DNA of 55,264 nucleotides from Prevotella sp. (GTDB lineage: Bacteria; Bacteroidota; Bacteroidia; Bacteroidales; Bacteroidaceae): NCBI GenBank assembly GCA_016281055.1, contig JAEEHW010000072.1, forward strand, positions 1 to 55,264, written 5' to 3'. The position numbers and the translations under genes were made by a program. Under the pieces are notes generated by a model, which was not told where the DNA came from, ran no database searches, and saw nothing but the letters and a program-made list of their open reading frames with translations. Shown in pieces: positions 41,672 through 51,176 of the stretch; position 1 is the stretch's first letter, and each line of letters starts with the position of its first letter.

Positions 41672-43195
41672 TCATTTACACTCAGACATCAGATGCTTAA
41701 ACGCTTTTGGCAAGAAAGTTATGATATCGCTGGCAATCATACTCTCCTCTCCCAATTCACGGGCAGCCAAATCACCGGCATAACCATGTATATACATGGC
41801 TGTCATAGCTGCATCAACGGGAGAATAGCCGCGAGCCAACAAACCTGTCACAATACCGGTCAGCACATCGCCGCTGCCAGCCGTAGCCATGCCAGCATTC
41901 CCCGTGCTGTTGAATACTATCTGGCCATTGGGCATACATAGTGCGCTGTTATGACCTTTCAGAATAACATATCCTCTTACGCGCTGCGCCATATCGCACG
42001 CTTTCATCAGACGGTCATAATCATCAACTGGCGGGGTGTCGCACAGCCGATCCATTTCCTTTGGATGTGGCGTGAATATCAATCCCTCCGGCAACTGTTG
42101 CAGCCATGCCCTATGCGATGCCAGTATATTCAGGGCGTCGGCATCTATTACTACAGGCGACTTCGAGCTTCTTATCTGTGTCATTATAGCTATCGCTGTT
42201 CCTTCAGACTGAGCGATGCCTGGTCCTATGCCGATAGCGGAATATTTACTGCTTTCCGCAGTCTGCATTATCGTTTCGTTGTCTTTGTCAAGATCTACTA
42301 TAGCCTCCGGCACACTTATCTGCAATATCTCATTGTTGCACCGCGGCGTATGCACTGTGACTTTGCCCGTACCACTGCGCAGGCAAGCCTTTGCTGCCAG
42401 CACTGCGGCTCCTGCCATGCCATAACTACCCGCCATGATAAGAGCATGCCCCATGTCGCCCTTATGTGCATAGTCGTCACGGCAACGCATCCGCTCGCGC
42501 ACCATGCTTTCTTCCAGAATCGTATATTGCGCCTCGGCGTTTTTAATATAATCCTTATGCAATCCGATGTCGAGCACTCTCAGTTCACCAATATAACGCT
42601 GATTGTCTGTCAGCATCATACACAGTTTCTTCGCTCCCAACGTAAGCGTCACGTCTGCCTCGACAATATTCTGTCTTACATTATAGGTATTGTCTTCCGG
42701 CATCAGTCCGGACGGTATGTCGATGCTTATTACCTTTGCCTCCGACTGGTTGATATATTTCACCACTGCCGCGAAGCCACCTGTTAGGGGTTTGTTTATG
42801 CCGGAGCCAAACAAACCGTCTATCACAACAGTGTCAGCAGTAAGCTTTGGCGGTTCAAATTCCTGCACCACCTCTTTAAGTGCCTCGGGGTATTTTGCAT
42901 TCAGTCTGTCGCGATTTACCTGACAGTCGTCAGACAACTTTCCGCTCACATTAAACAAGAAAGCGACAGCCTTCACCCCCTCCGCTCTCAGCATCCTGAC
43001 CACGGCCAGTGCATCTCCTCCGTTGTTTCCCGGACCGGCAAATGCCACCACCGGTGTATTCTCATCACACATGTTGATGATCTCGCGCGTCAGTTTTGCT
43101 GCAGCTCTTTCCATAAGGTCAATAGAAGAAACAGGCTCATGTTCAATGGTGAATCTGTCCAACTCTTTTATCTGTGTGGCTGTGAATATTTTCAT
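41672..43195 (-). CDS. nnr: Bifunctional NAD(P)H-hydrate epimerase / ADP-dependent dehydratase
   Basis: This 507-residue protein fuses both NAD(P)HX repair enzymes. The N-terminal epimerase (about 1-215) has AGPGNNGGDALAVVRML and VIDGLFGSGINKPLTG. The C-terminal ribokinase-like dehydratase has GMAGAAVLAAKACLRSGTGKVTVHTPR, FTPHPKEMDRL and the ATP/ADP-site NAGMATAGSGDVLTGIVTGLLARG. Length matches the usual bifunctional form. It repairs damaged hydrated nicotinamide cofactors in the cytoplasm. It is divergent from hpt and lies just upstream of the envelope operon, with its own end only about 100 nt before that operon's promoter. Confidence 0.97.
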   Translation of the reverse strand: MKIFTATQIKELDRFTIEHEPVSSIDLMERAAAKLTREIINMCDENTPVVAFAGPGNNGGDALAVVRMLRAEGVKAVAFLFNVSGKLSDDCQVNRDRLNAKYPEALKEVVQEFEPPKLTADTVVIDGLFGSGINKPLTGGFAAVVKYINQSEAKVISIDIPSGLMPEDNTYNVRQNIVEADVTLTLGAKKLCMMLTDNQRYIGELRVLDIGLHKDYIKNAEAQYTILEESMVRERMRCRDDYAHKGDMGHALIMAGSYGMAGAAVLAAKACLRSGTGKVTVHTPRCNNEILQISVPEAIVDLDKDNETIMQTAESSKYSAIGIGPGIAQSEGTAIAIMTQIRSSKSPVVIDADALNILASHRAWLQQLPEGLIFTPHPKEMDRLCDTPPVDDYDRLMKACDMAQRVRGYVILKGHNSALCMPNGQIVFNSTGNAGMATAGSGDVLTGIVTGLLARGYSPVDAAMTAMYIHGYAGDLAARELGEESMIASDIITFLPKAFKHLMSECK

Positions 43196-43358
43196 ACGTT
43201 TATAAGTTAGTTACCAAGACGCTCAACCTTATCGTCGTTTACAAAAGTTATCTAAATTATTTCCTAATAACAAACTGATTTAATGGTCAAACATAATATT
43301 AATAATGCAAAATTACAAAAAAGAAATGAAAAATCGTAATTATTTCAAAGAATTTTCG

Positions 43359-43366
43359 TAATTTTG
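43359..43366 (+). promoter_or_regulatory. Promoter -7 element for hpt-adk
   Basis: TAATTTTG is a TAnnTTTG match 18 nt upstream of the hpt start codon. The leader is therefore very short. Confidence 0.65.
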
Positions 43367-43383
43367 CATCAAATTTTCACACA

Positions 43384-43941
43384 ATGGCCCAAAAGCGCAT
43401 AAAGATAAAAGACAAAACCTTCGAACTCACCATTCCCGAAGCGAGTATTCTGGCAGCAGTCAAAACCGTTGCCAAAGCCATCGAGGATGACTATGCAGAC
43501 AAGAACCCTGTGTTTGTCATCGTGCTGAATGGTGCCTTTGTCTTTGCCGGCGACTTGATACGCATGATTGACATCCCATGCCAGATCACCTTCACCAAGT
43601 TGTCCAGTTATGACGGAACGTCTTCAACCGGAAGGATTGCCGAGCAGCTTCCCGTCACTGACGACCTTGACGGCCGCCATGTGATAATCATTGAGGACAT
43701 AGTGGAAACGGGTTACAGCATGCAGTTCCTGCTCAACCGCATACAGGAGCAGCACCCTGCCTCCGTCGAAATCTGTGCCCTGTCGCACAAACCGGAGAAG
43801 TGCAAGGTTGACGGTCTGCAAGTCAAATATGTTGGCATGACCCTGCCCGAGGCATTCATCGTGGGTTATGGACTCGACTACGACCAGCAGGGCCGTGAAC
43901 TCCGCGACATCTACTCTTTGGTAGAAGACAGCGGTCAATAA
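43384..43941 (+). CDS. hpt: Hypoxanthine phosphoribosyltransferase
   Basis: This 185-residue enzyme salvages hypoxanthine (and often guanine) with PRPP to form IMP or GMP in the cytoplasm. It has the HPRT layout: FVIVLNGAFVFAGDLIR, LSSYDGTSSTGRI, the PRPP loop VIIIEDIVETGYSMQFLL (about residues 95-112), and the C-terminal VKYVGMTLPEAFIVGYGLDYDQQGRELRDIY. Length is normal. A promoter lies just upstream and adk follows after 56 nt, probably in the same transcript. Confidence 0.96.
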   Translation: MAQKRIKIKDKTFELTIPEASILAAVKTVAKAIEDDYADKNPVFVIVLNGAFVFAGDLIRMIDIPCQITFTKLSSYDGTSSTGRIAEQLPVTDDLDGRHVIIIEDIVETGYSMQFLLNRIQEQHPASVEICALSHKPEKCKVDGLQVKYVGMTLPEAFIVGYGLDYDQQGRELRDIYSLVEDSGQ

Positions 43942-43997
43942 CCTTTGCGCTAATCACAAATACGTTTACACATTATTTATATATATATAAGGTAAAA

Positions 43998-44570
43998 ATG
44001 AAGAATATTGTAATTTTCGGTGCCCCAGGTTCAGGCAAGGGCACACAGAGCGATAAGATTATCGCTGAGTTTGGCGTAGCACACATCTCTACCGGTGATG
44101 TACTGCGTGCAGAAATCAAGGCTGGCACAGAGCTGGGCAAGACTGCCTCTGGCTACATCAACGAGGGCAAGCTCGTTCCCGACTCTCTCATCATCGACAT
44201 GCTCGCCTCTACTCTCGACAGCAAGGGCAAGGACATCCCCGGTGTTATCTTCGACGGATTCCCACGCACCATTGCACAGGCTGAAGCTCTCGACAAGATG
44301 CTCGAGGAGCGTGGCGAGAAGGTTTCCACCGTCATCGGCCTTGAGGTTGACGACGAAGAACTCATCAAGCGCATCATCGCCCGTGGCAAGACCTCTGGTC
44401 GTGCTGACGACAACGAGAAGACAGCGAAGAAGCGTCTTGACACCTACTATTCACAGACCCTTCCTCTGAAGGATTTCTACATTGCACAGGGTAAGTATGC
44501 CAAGATCAACGGCGTAGGTTCCATCGACGACATCTACGCAGCTATCAGCAAGGCCATCAAGGAAGCTTAA
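43998..44570 (+). CDS. adk: Adenylate kinase
   Basis: This 190-residue enzyme interconverts ATP, ADP and AMP. It has the P-loop GAPGSGKGTQ (residues 7-16), AHISTGDVLRAEI for AMP binding, VIFDGFPRTIAQAE, and the arginine-rich GRADDNEKTAKKRLDTY. It is the short form without a zinc-binding LID (usual for about 190 residues in Bacteroidota). It follows hpt and ends at a strong terminator-like structure (44582-44627). Codon use here is markedly G+C-rich and regular, consistent with high expression. Confidence 0.97.
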   Translation: MKNIVIFGAPGSGKGTQSDKIIAEFGVAHISTGDVLRAEIKAGTELGKTASGYINEGKLVPDSLIIDMLASTLDSKGKDIPGVIFDGFPRTIAQAEALDKMLEERGEKVSTVIGLEVDDEELIKRIIARGKTSGRADDNEKTAKKRLDTYYSQTLPLKDFYIAQGKYAKINGVGSIDDIYAAISKAIKEA

Positions 44571-44581
44571 TTTTCCTTCAT

Positions 44582-44627
44582 ACAAATAAAAAGACGCAGC
44601 CATAGTGGTTGCGCCTTTTTTATTTGT
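44582..44627. terminator. Terminator after adk, nearly symmetrical
   Basis: ACAAATAAAAAG...CGCAGCCA and TGGTTGCG...CTTTTTTATTTGT form a long, nearly complete stem around TAG with one G-U pair, one A-C mismatch and flanking A/T runs. The T-rich right arm ends transcription of adk on the plus strand. The mirrored A run would also give a T run on the minus strand. Confidence 0.82.
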
Positions 44628-44834
44628 ATGTATTTATACATCAAACTATTCTGACCAGATCCCCATCATCAAAACCGGTCGTTACAAGTAGAAAAGAGAT
44701 ACCAGCTCTCATCATCAAAAAACACGAGAACCGACATCTCCAGGAATTATTTTCCATGCATCAGACATAGCACCTCATTTGTTTTTTATCTAATACGATA
44801 GAAAATGTTCCTACAAAGTAACAAAATGAAAAAA

Positions 44835-44887
44835 TCCCTGCGATATATCCTGCCCAAAACGATTGTCTGGTGAATGTATCGCAAGGA
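44835..44887 (-). terminator. Terminator-like hairpin, conserved copy B
   Basis: TCCCTGCGATA and TATCGCAAGGA form an 11-bp stem with one mismatch, around a 31-nt loop. On the minus strand it is followed by GATTTTTTCATTTTG. It lies 41 nt after the stop of the small membrane-protein gene. Stem sequence, loop length, an inner GGGC word and the T-rich tail all match copy A at 19889-19940. Confidence 0.75.
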
Positions 44888-44928
44888 TTCGTATTTTAGC
44901 GGGTTCTAAAAATCCCCCACTTTAAGAT

Positions 44929-45345
44929 TTATTGTGCAAGGAAGATAGAGGCAAACACTACCCCACAGATTGCCACAACAATCAACACTGCATAGAGAAC
45001 AAGCATGACAATGGTAAGGATGCCCCAATATCTAAGTATTGAATGCATATTCCTGAATGACTCATCCAGCGAATCCTGAAGATCACAGTTCAAGGCATTG
45101 CGCGTGTTTCTCACATAGTCAAACATCTTCTTGACTGGATACACATACAGCAGCGGCAGCAACACATAAATGATTCCTATAGCATATCCCGGTACTCCGT
45201 CAATGGTCGGCAGCATAAAGAAAGATACGCCCGCCATAGCCATCATAGCCGCCATTACCGCACATACTATAGAAAGAAAGTTTACCCACTTTACAGATGC
45301 CAGAAGGTTTTCTCTGATTTCTTCATTAAAAACTAATTTTTCCAT
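44929..45345 (-). CDS. Small membrane protein (DUF5362-like)
   Basis: This 138-residue protein begins MEKLVFNEEIRENLLASVKW and has membrane segments at about 20-42, 55-75 and 107-130, with a charged cytosolic loop between the second and third (NTRNALNCDLQDSLDESFRNMHSILRYW). This shape resembles the DUF5362-type membrane proteins of Bacteroidota, whose function is unknown. The frame continues to an ATG at 45384, but that would overlap the preceding gene by 14 nt and add no hydrophobic part; either start is possible. It is the last gene of the unit begun by the giant secreted protein and ends at a conserved hairpin. Confidence 0.7.
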   Translation of the reverse strand: MEKLVFNEEIRENLLASVKWVNFLSIVCAVMAAMMAMAGVSFFMLPTIDGVPGYAIGIIYVLLPLLYVYPVKKMFDYVRNTRNALNCDLQDSLDESFRNMHSILRYWGILTIVMLVLYAVLIVVAICGVVFASIFLAQ

Positions 45346-45370
45346 AGGACTGATATATTCTTTTATAAAA

Positions 45371-45565
45371 TTAATAATCGTCATCGTCGCCGATAGGAGA
45401 CGGTGGGTCTATCGGATCTGGATGTATGTGTATGTAGTCATCATCATCCTCAGAGGGGTCCTCCATATATGAGGTGGTTTGCGTATAAGACGCACCAATC
45501 ATCAAATCGTCATCCTCAAGCAGTTCCACGTGGACAGCGGGACTGACATATATCTTTTTTACCAT
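45371..45565 (-). CDS. Small acidic protein (64 aa) of a Bacteroidota 'KKxYxxPxVxVxxLE' type
   Basis: This 64-residue protein starts MVKKIYVSPAVHVELLEDDDLMIGAS and ends in an Asp/Pro-rich tail (SEDDDDYIHIHPDPIDPP...DDDDY). Many Bacteroidota genomes carry short proteins that start with a Lys-rich K-Y/I-x-x-P-x-V-x-V motif followed by an acidic or low-complexity tail, often next to large secreted proteins; no function is established that I can name. The frame starts 33 nt after the giant protein's stop and ends 25 nt before the membrane-protein start, so it is probably expressed with both. It has no signal peptide or membrane segment. A peptide precursor role is possible but unsupported. Confidence 0.7.
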   Translation of the reverse strand: MVKKIYVSPAVHVELLEDDDLMIGASYTQTTSYMEDPSEDDDDYIHIHPDPIDPPSPIGDDDDY

Positions 45566-45598
45566 TGTGTGGGTTTGTTGCTGTTATACCTTATTAGC

Positions 45599-48500
45599 TT
45601 ACTTCACTATCTTTTTGCCATTCACTATATATACACCTCGCGGTGCGGCATTGATGCCCTTGGCACCACTGCCCACCTTCTGGCCATTGAGGTTGTAGGT
45701 GTCAGCGTCTGCCGGCATCACGTCTATCTTGTCTTCATCGACTACCAGTATGCCCGTGGCCATTTCTCCTTCCTCCTCCGTGTCATACAGGTCTTCCACG
45801 AAGAACGTCATGGCCTTTGCCCCGGCACCCTGCACAGGGTTGAGCATGAAATATGAGCGGTAGCCTCCTATCTTAGTATCGGCAGAATAACGGTACAGTC
45901 CGTCATCCTTGGCGAAGTATGACAGTTTCGGCATCGTCTCACGCATGTATATGCCCTTGAAGGTGTATTCGCCGTTGTTGATATCTACATCAAAGCGTGT
46001 CGGGTCTGTCACACGCACCGTGGTTCCCGCCAAGGTGCTGACGGTCTCACCACCCTCTATGGTGACATTGCGGAACGAGAACGTGCCGTTCTTTGATGGC
46101 TTGAGGAGATATGGACGGCCTGCCTCGATGTATGTATTCGCATGGCGCACGAAGTGCAGGACATTGTCTTCACCTGTCACACCGTCGCACGTTACCACGG
46201 CATAGTCGTCACCAAACACGCGCTTGGCTTCCTGAGTGCTCACAGAGAACGGCAGGCAGATGCCTTCCCAGTTGCCGGCGGTGAAGGTGCGAGGTTTCAA
46301 CACATCCTTGTCAGCCGCACTCGTCAGTTCCGACTTACGGCGGTCGTTTATCGTTATGATGCGGTTTTCCAGTGTAGTGTTGAAATTGTCTGCACTCTCC
46401 CAGGTGAATGTCAGGTCTTCTGTGTCGCCGTCATTGCCAGCATAGTTTTTCTCCTGATTAGTATCGTTGTATGCAAGTGCTCCGGGTTTGCTGGTCAGCC
46501 TGTACTTACACTCGTCGGGATAGCCCACAGGAACGAAAGAGAAACCACCGAACTCAAACTTACTTCCCGGCTGGAACACAAAGTAGGTCTTGCCTGCCTT
46601 CACATGGAAGGCATAGCGCACGTATGCCTTGTGGGGCAGTGCGAAGCCGCCCGTTGACAGACGTATGATGCTCTCTCGTTCACCCTTTGCCGGCCATGCG
46701 GCAAGCAGATGCTGACGGTCTTCTGCCGAACCGCGGAATCCGCTCCAGTCGAATGTACATCCCGGCTCCACGTTGGCTGGGTCGGCATTGGCATAGTTCC
46801 ACGCATTCCTTATCACTTCCTCATCCTTGCTGCATCGTGAAATGCCGAGTGTGAACGAACCAGCATTGTTGGCGTCATCGCCAGTAGGCAGATACTTGCC
46901 GATGTTGCCGAAGTCATTGACCATCGTCACGGGTTTTCCTGTCTCGTCGGTAATATACAACGGACGCCAGCGCACCTGATAGTTGTTGCCCACGCTTGTC
47001 AAACCATAGTGATAGTCCACAGAACCATTCTGCACAAGATATATCATCAGCGTGCCACTCTCGCGCGGTTCAAACTTCACAAAAGCACCGCGGCAAGGCA
47101 GTTTATATGTGGTGTTGTAGCGGCGTGATGCCGTTTCATATTCCGAACCACTGCCATACGTATATACCTCACCGGTGTTCACCGCCGCAACATTCAGCTC
47201 ATCGATAGGATTCTGCTTGGCGGCGTTGTAATAGTTGAAACCGTCGATGGTGCGGTTGTAGTATGGGTCGTCGCCGTCAAGTTCGCTACCTATGCGGCTG
47301 GCAGGTCCCATCTTACTCTTGTATTCCCATGTGTCAGTTCTGTTCACGATGCCACTGGAGGTCGTAGCATGATATACATTGTCGCTGTCAGCCCATCCTC
47401 CGAAAGTCATTACGATGTCCGTACTGATATTGGTGGTGGTGACTGTGGTGCCTTCCTGTATGTTCAGAGAGTTGTATGAAGCCTCATCTCCGATGGCGAA
47501 GGTAGGGATGTCAATCACCTGAACGTCATAATACGGAGTCTTGCTTACGCAGTTGCCGAGCGATGCATCGGTAGAAGCCACTGTTGCGGTCACACGCAGT
47601 TTGAATATGTCGTTGCCATCATCCAGTGTCATCTGTTTTGGATCCAGTTCGCCATTGTCACCTACAGTCAGGAAATCAGAAGCGTTCACCCCTATGCCGT
47701 GAGCATCGCTGACGACGAATGTCACTTCATTGTTGTGACCTTCATAAAGCTGAGGGACACTGCTTGACAAACCGTTCATGAAAAGCGATGCGGTGAGCGG
47801 TGTTTCCGACTCAGCTTTTGTGGTGGAACGGCTGAAGATGAAGGCCGGCTGATAACTGAAACCATGCAGGTTAAGGTTGCCACCGTCGGTGATGTCATAT
47901 AGATAGTATGTCTCGCCTGCCATGAGAGGTTTGGGGAAAGTATAGTCTCCCAACAGGTTGCCGTCAACATCGTATGTCGCCCTCGGATATATTATGGTAT
48001 TGTCGCCCGTATTGCGGAACACATCCTCATAGCATGTGCCGTCGGCGGTACGCGTCACGAGCATTATGGTATTGTCCTTCCAGAACTTGGCATCGATGGT
48101 AAGGTATCCGTTCACCGTAGGGTTGAACTGATAGAAAGCACCGCTTGACGGTATGTTGTCATCGTCGAGTTCCAGCACAGCCGTAGATTTCACGATGACA
48201 GAACTTGTCTCATGGTCGCAGCACTTGGGCGTTGCCTCTGCAGTGGCTACCGTAACCCAGTCGGCTGCAGCCGATGCGTCAACAGTAGGTGCACCGATAG
48301 TCATGCTTATGCCAGGCACGCCTTCCACCACTGTACCGCCATATATAAGACCGGCGGTGAGGAAGTGCATACGTCCGTTAGCCTCGCTGATATTTGCAAA
48401 ACGCGGATTAGTGGCATGCTGGCCGCAAGGGTTTTCATTCTTGCATGTAGAGATGACCTCCCACTTGGCGCGGCTTGCCGGGTCAACGATACGTATAGTG

Positions 48501-50884
48501 TAGTATTCCGGTTCGGGATTGTTGTAATGTATGTCAACACTCTTGCGAGCACCGGTGACCTTGACAATAACGTCACCAGTGTTGTCGTTGCCTATAGTCA
48601 CCTCGCCCGTAACAGGGTCTATGAAAGTACCCGTAGCGTTTACATCCGAGAATATCTCATATGAGAGGTCGAAATACTCTGTGACGTCATAGTCGTTCCA
48701 CGATGGTACAACGACCTTGGTTTCCGGTTCGTCAAACGAAGCCTGGCCTCTGTCCGCCACCTGGAACTTATATCCCAGCTTAATCTTCGTGGCAAGCATG
48801 TCATCTTCCGAATAGCGGAAGGTCACGCCAATCTCCGTGGAGTTGTCCCAACGCACATGGTTCCATGGGCGCACGGTATAAGGAATGTTGTACTGTCCCG
48901 TCTGCAGGAATTCGAATGTCCAGCTTTCGTTGCCGTAGCCTTTCATGGAATTATACACGACACCCATTTCGTAGTCACCAACCATTATCTTTGGATGAAC
49001 GAGTTTCAGGTTTTTGATGTTATCGGCAGTCACCACGACGAAACCGTTGTCCAACTGGATGGAGTCGCCCACGCGAATGTCTGATACTCCGGCATAGCCA
49101 CCATAGTTCTCCAACACCACATGACGGTATTTATAAGAGTATATGTCACCGCCATTCTGTTCCCACGCTTCTTCACCGTTGGCATAAGGCCAGTCGTGCA
49201 GCTTGATGAATTCGCTGTTGCGGTCTGAGATGAAGAAAGAATATGCAAAGTGGTCTGAGTTGCTGCCGTTGTTCTCTCCCCATATCAATGTGGCAGCCTC
49301 ACCGTTGTGCGAATCGTCAATATATGCCGAGATGTCAAAACGCGACGGGATGTTGATTCTGTCGCCCTTTACAAACACAATCTCATTAGGGTCTGGCGAG
49401 AAACGCAAGTGAGGCTGGCGCTTCATCACGTCAATATAGAAATATACTGGCTCGCTGTATGCCGTATATGTTACGCCACTGACATTCAACGTCACAGGCT
49501 GGTCGTCTCCGTCCAACAGAGGCTGGTACATCTCCTTAAGATTAGCACCATAGCCATTATCATCATACGTACCGTCGAGGGCTGCATACACTGCTACCTT
49601 TACCAAACCAGGCTTGCTCACCTGATACATATAATCATTAATGGTCAATCCCGTCTTCTCACCAGCCGGCTGCGCCACCTCACTCTCCACATTGAAATAT
49701 GGCGAGAATACACAGTTGTCATAATATGTGCTGTCCTTGACAATCTGATATACCAAACGGAAATCGCCCCATGAGCCATTGCCACGCTGCACATTCACGG
49801 CAAGGCTGGTTCCTTCGGCTGTCAGAATTGACGGCAACGGACTGTAATACTGATAGTGGTTGTTGGCGTTGATGTCGCTTTGGCCGTACTTATACACATG
49901 GATTATGGGCAAGCCGTCATCCTCGTTGTTGCTCACGCTCTGCTGGAGTATCTGCTCGCGCGACAGCGAGAGATGCAACGGCAGTTTGTCGTCGTTAGCC
50001 TGACAAACAAGACGTACGTCAATAGTCTTTGTTATGGTTTCATAGAAACCTGTGTATTCTGTTTTTGGGGTAAAGGTATATACGAGCGTACCCGAGGGTA
50101 TGCCCAGAGCCTCCACAGCATCAGTAACCTCCTCAAGAGTCTTTGTACTCCACTGGTTGCCTATTCCATTGTATTTCAGCGCACCCTTGTTACTATCATA
50201 GACAATCAAATCCGAACCGGTATAACTGATGCTGACATCATAATGGTCTGTTATGTCGGTAGTGAGATCACCCGTGGTCGTAGTAATAGTATATATCGGC
50301 AACACGCCTGTGGTACCAGATATATAATAATGGTCATCTGCAGTCTTTATACGCTTTGCAACAAGTGTCAAGGAGCCATCATGGCCTTCCTCCAATGACG
50401 ATGCGAAAGAGGGGACAAATTTCTGCGTAGCCGTGAGATTGTTTATCGTAACGGTATAATAGTCAACCAACGGTTCTCCACCATTCTTTGGAGTAGCGAT
50501 GACCTGTATCTTCACTTCTCCTGCACGTCCCATCACCACGTCACCGTAGAATTTCTCTACGTATGTACCAGTGGTTGCATCCGTAACGACGACTATGCCA
50601 CGTGCATCCGTGCTCGTCACGCCTTCCGTGGCAAGACCATCACCACCGAATATAGAGTAAGTAATATTGTATTGTCCGGTAACGTCAGTGTAAGTCAAAT
50701 GACCTTCACCGTCGTCCTCCACATCCTGCACAGTCACGGCAGGCTCGTCAAACTTGGTATAACCAGCTTCATGCGCACCTTCGTATGATCCAATATTAAT
50801 CACATTGACTGCACCTGCCGCAATATCCAGCAGCAGACCAGCAAGCACACCAACTCCTTTCAAATAATTCATGTATTTATACAT
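45599..50884 (-). CDS. Giant secreted, Ig-like repeat protein with T9SS-like C-terminal tail
   Basis: This protein of about 1761 residues starts with a signal peptide (MYKYMNYLKGVGVLAGLLLD...AAGAV); ATG 50872 is an alternative. The frame extends to 50989, but a TAnnTTTG element at 50961-50968 rules that out. The body is beta-rich with repeated Ig-like units such as 'VTDATTGTYVEKFYGDVVMG', 'IDPVTGEVTIGNDNTGDVIVKVTG' and 'LNVSGVTYTAYSEPVYFYID'. I see no catalytic domain. The last 80 residues (DTYNLNGQKVGSGAKGINAAPRGVYIVNGKKIVK in part) are the short sorting-tail type seen in Prevotella secreted proteins. It is probably a surface adhesin or carbohydrate-binding protein. Two small genes follow it in the same direction. 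Confidence 0.8.
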   Translation of the reverse strand: MYKYMNYLKGVGVLAGLLLDIAAGAVNVINIGSYEGAHEAGYTKFDEPAVTVQDVEDDGEGHLTYTDVTGQYNITYSIFGGDGLATEGVTSTDARGIVVVTDATTGTYVEKFYGDVVMGRAGEVKIQVIATPKNGGEPLVDYYTVTINNLTATQKFVPSFASSLEEGHDGSLTLVAKRIKTADDHYYISGTTGVLPIYTITTTTGDLTTDITDHYDVSISYTGSDLIVYDSNKGALKYNGIGNQWSTKTLEEVTDAVEALGIPSGTLVYTFTPKTEYTGFYETITKTIDVRLVCQANDDKLPLHLSLSREQILQQSVSNNEDDGLPIIHVYKYGQSDINANNHYQYYSPLPSILTAEGTSLAVNVQRGNGSWGDFRLVYQIVKDSTYYDNCVFSPYFNVESEVAQPAGEKTGLTINDYMYQVSKPGLVKVAVYAALDGTYDDNGYGANLKEMYQPLLDGDDQPVTLNVSGVTYTAYSEPVYFYIDVMKRQPHLRFSPDPNEIVFVKGDRINIPSRFDISAYIDDSHNGEAATLIWGENNGSNSDHFAYSFFISDRNSEFIKLHDWPYANGEEAWEQNGGDIYSYKYRHVVLENYGGYAGVSDIRVGDSIQLDNGFVVVTADNIKNLKLVHPKIMVGDYEMGVVYNSMKGYGNESWTFEFLQTGQYNIPYTVRPWNHVRWDNSTEIGVTFRYSEDDMLATKIKLGYKFQVADRGQASFDEPETKVVVPSWNDYDVTEYFDLSYEIFSDVNATGTFIDPVTGEVTIGNDNTGDVIVKVTGARKSVDIHYNNPEPEYYTIRIVDPASRAKWEVISTCKNENPCGQHATNPRFANISEANGRMHFLTAGLIYGGTVVEGVPGISMTIGAPTVDASAAADWVTVATAEATPKCCDHETSSVIVKSTAVLELDDDNIPSSGAFYQFNPTVNGYLTIDAKFWKDNTIMLVTRTADGTCYEDVFRNTGDNTIIYPRATYDVDGNLLGDYTFPKPLMAGETYYLYDITDGGNLNLHGFSYQPAFIFSRSTTKAESETPLTASLFMNGLSSSVPQLYEGHNNEVTFVVSDAHGIGVNASDFLTVGDNGELDPKQMTLDDGNDIFKLRVTATVASTDASLGNCVSKTPYYDVQVIDIPTFAIGDEASYNSLNIQEGTTVTTTNISTDIVMTFGGWADSDNVYHATTSSGIVNRTDTWEYKSKMGPASRIGSELDGDDPYYNRTIDGFNYYNAAKQNPIDELNVAAVNTGEVYTYGSGSEYETASRRYNTTYKLPCRGAFVKFEPRESGTLMIYLVQNGSVDYHYGLTSVGNNYQVRWRPLYITDETGKPVTMVNDFGNIGKYLPTGDDANNAGSFTLGISRCSKDEEVIRNAWNYANADPANVEPGCTFDWSGFRGSAEDRQHLLAAWPAKGERESIIRLSTGGFALPHKAYVRYAFHVKAGKTYFVFQPGSKFEFGGFSFVPVGYPDECKYRLTSKPGALAYNDTNQEKNYAGNDGDTEDLTFTWESADNFNTTLENRIITINDRRKSELTSAADKDVLKPRTFTAGNWEGICLPFSVSTQEAKRVFGDDYAVVTCDGVTGEDNVLHFVRHANTYIEAGRPYLLKPSKNGTFSFRNVTIEGGETVSTLAGTTVRVTDPTRFDVDINNGEYTFKGIYMRETMPKLSYFAKDDGLYRYSADTKIGGYRSYFMLNPVQGAGAKAMTFFVEDLYDTEEEGEMATGILVVDEDKIDVMPADADTYNLNGQKVGSGAKGINAAPRGVYIVNGKKIVK

Positions 50885-50960
50885 CAATTTTTCCTTAAAA
50901 AAAACTGTTTGTGGGTTATCCCAAAATAATGTAGGTATCAAGAATCCAGAAAAACAACAC

Positions 50961-50968
50961 AAAATTAC
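50961..50968 (-). promoter_or_regulatory. Promoter -7 element for the giant secreted protein
   Basis: On the minus strand this reads TAATTTTG, a TAnnTTTG match, about 77 nt upstream of the ATG at 50884. It excludes the longer frame that starts at 50989. The rest of the 50885-51146 interval is A+T-rich and holds nothing else that I can support. Confidence 0.65.
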
Positions 50969-51146
50969 TATAATTATTTTATATACCAACTATATTTATA
51001 CTAAAAACACCAAAATATCCTATAATGATGACAAAAATCAACCATAACAGACAAACATACACATACTTAAGAAACATAAATTGCATTTAGCATGGCGTTA
51101 TACAAGAAAAAGCAACAGAATAGTTTGCATTGTCGGAAAATTATTG

Positions 51147-51154
51147 TAACTTTG
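51147..51154 (+). promoter_or_regulatory. Promoter for trkH (-33 and -7 elements)
   Basis: TAACTTTG matches TAnnTTTG, and TTTG at 51124-51127 lies 19 nt upstream, giving the complete Bacteroidota promoter. The trkH start is 22 nt downstream. Confidence 0.72.
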
Positions 51155-51176
51155 CACACTGAAACAATACTGCACG

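Larger units (their letters stand above)
44571..44928. other. Gene-free interval between adk and the small membrane-protein gene
   Basis: About 360 nt between converging genes. It contains the adk terminator (44582-44627) and the conserved hairpin copy B (44835-44887). The 200 nt between these two (44628-44834) show no frame, repeat or structure that I can support. Confidence 0.75.

Noticed and set aside
41951..42787. Long plus-strand open frame (about 278 codons) opposite nnr
   Set aside because: The product has no recognisable domain and is rich in Cys, His, Arg and Tyr, as expected from reading the opposite strand of a real gene. nnr has full motifs on the minus strand.
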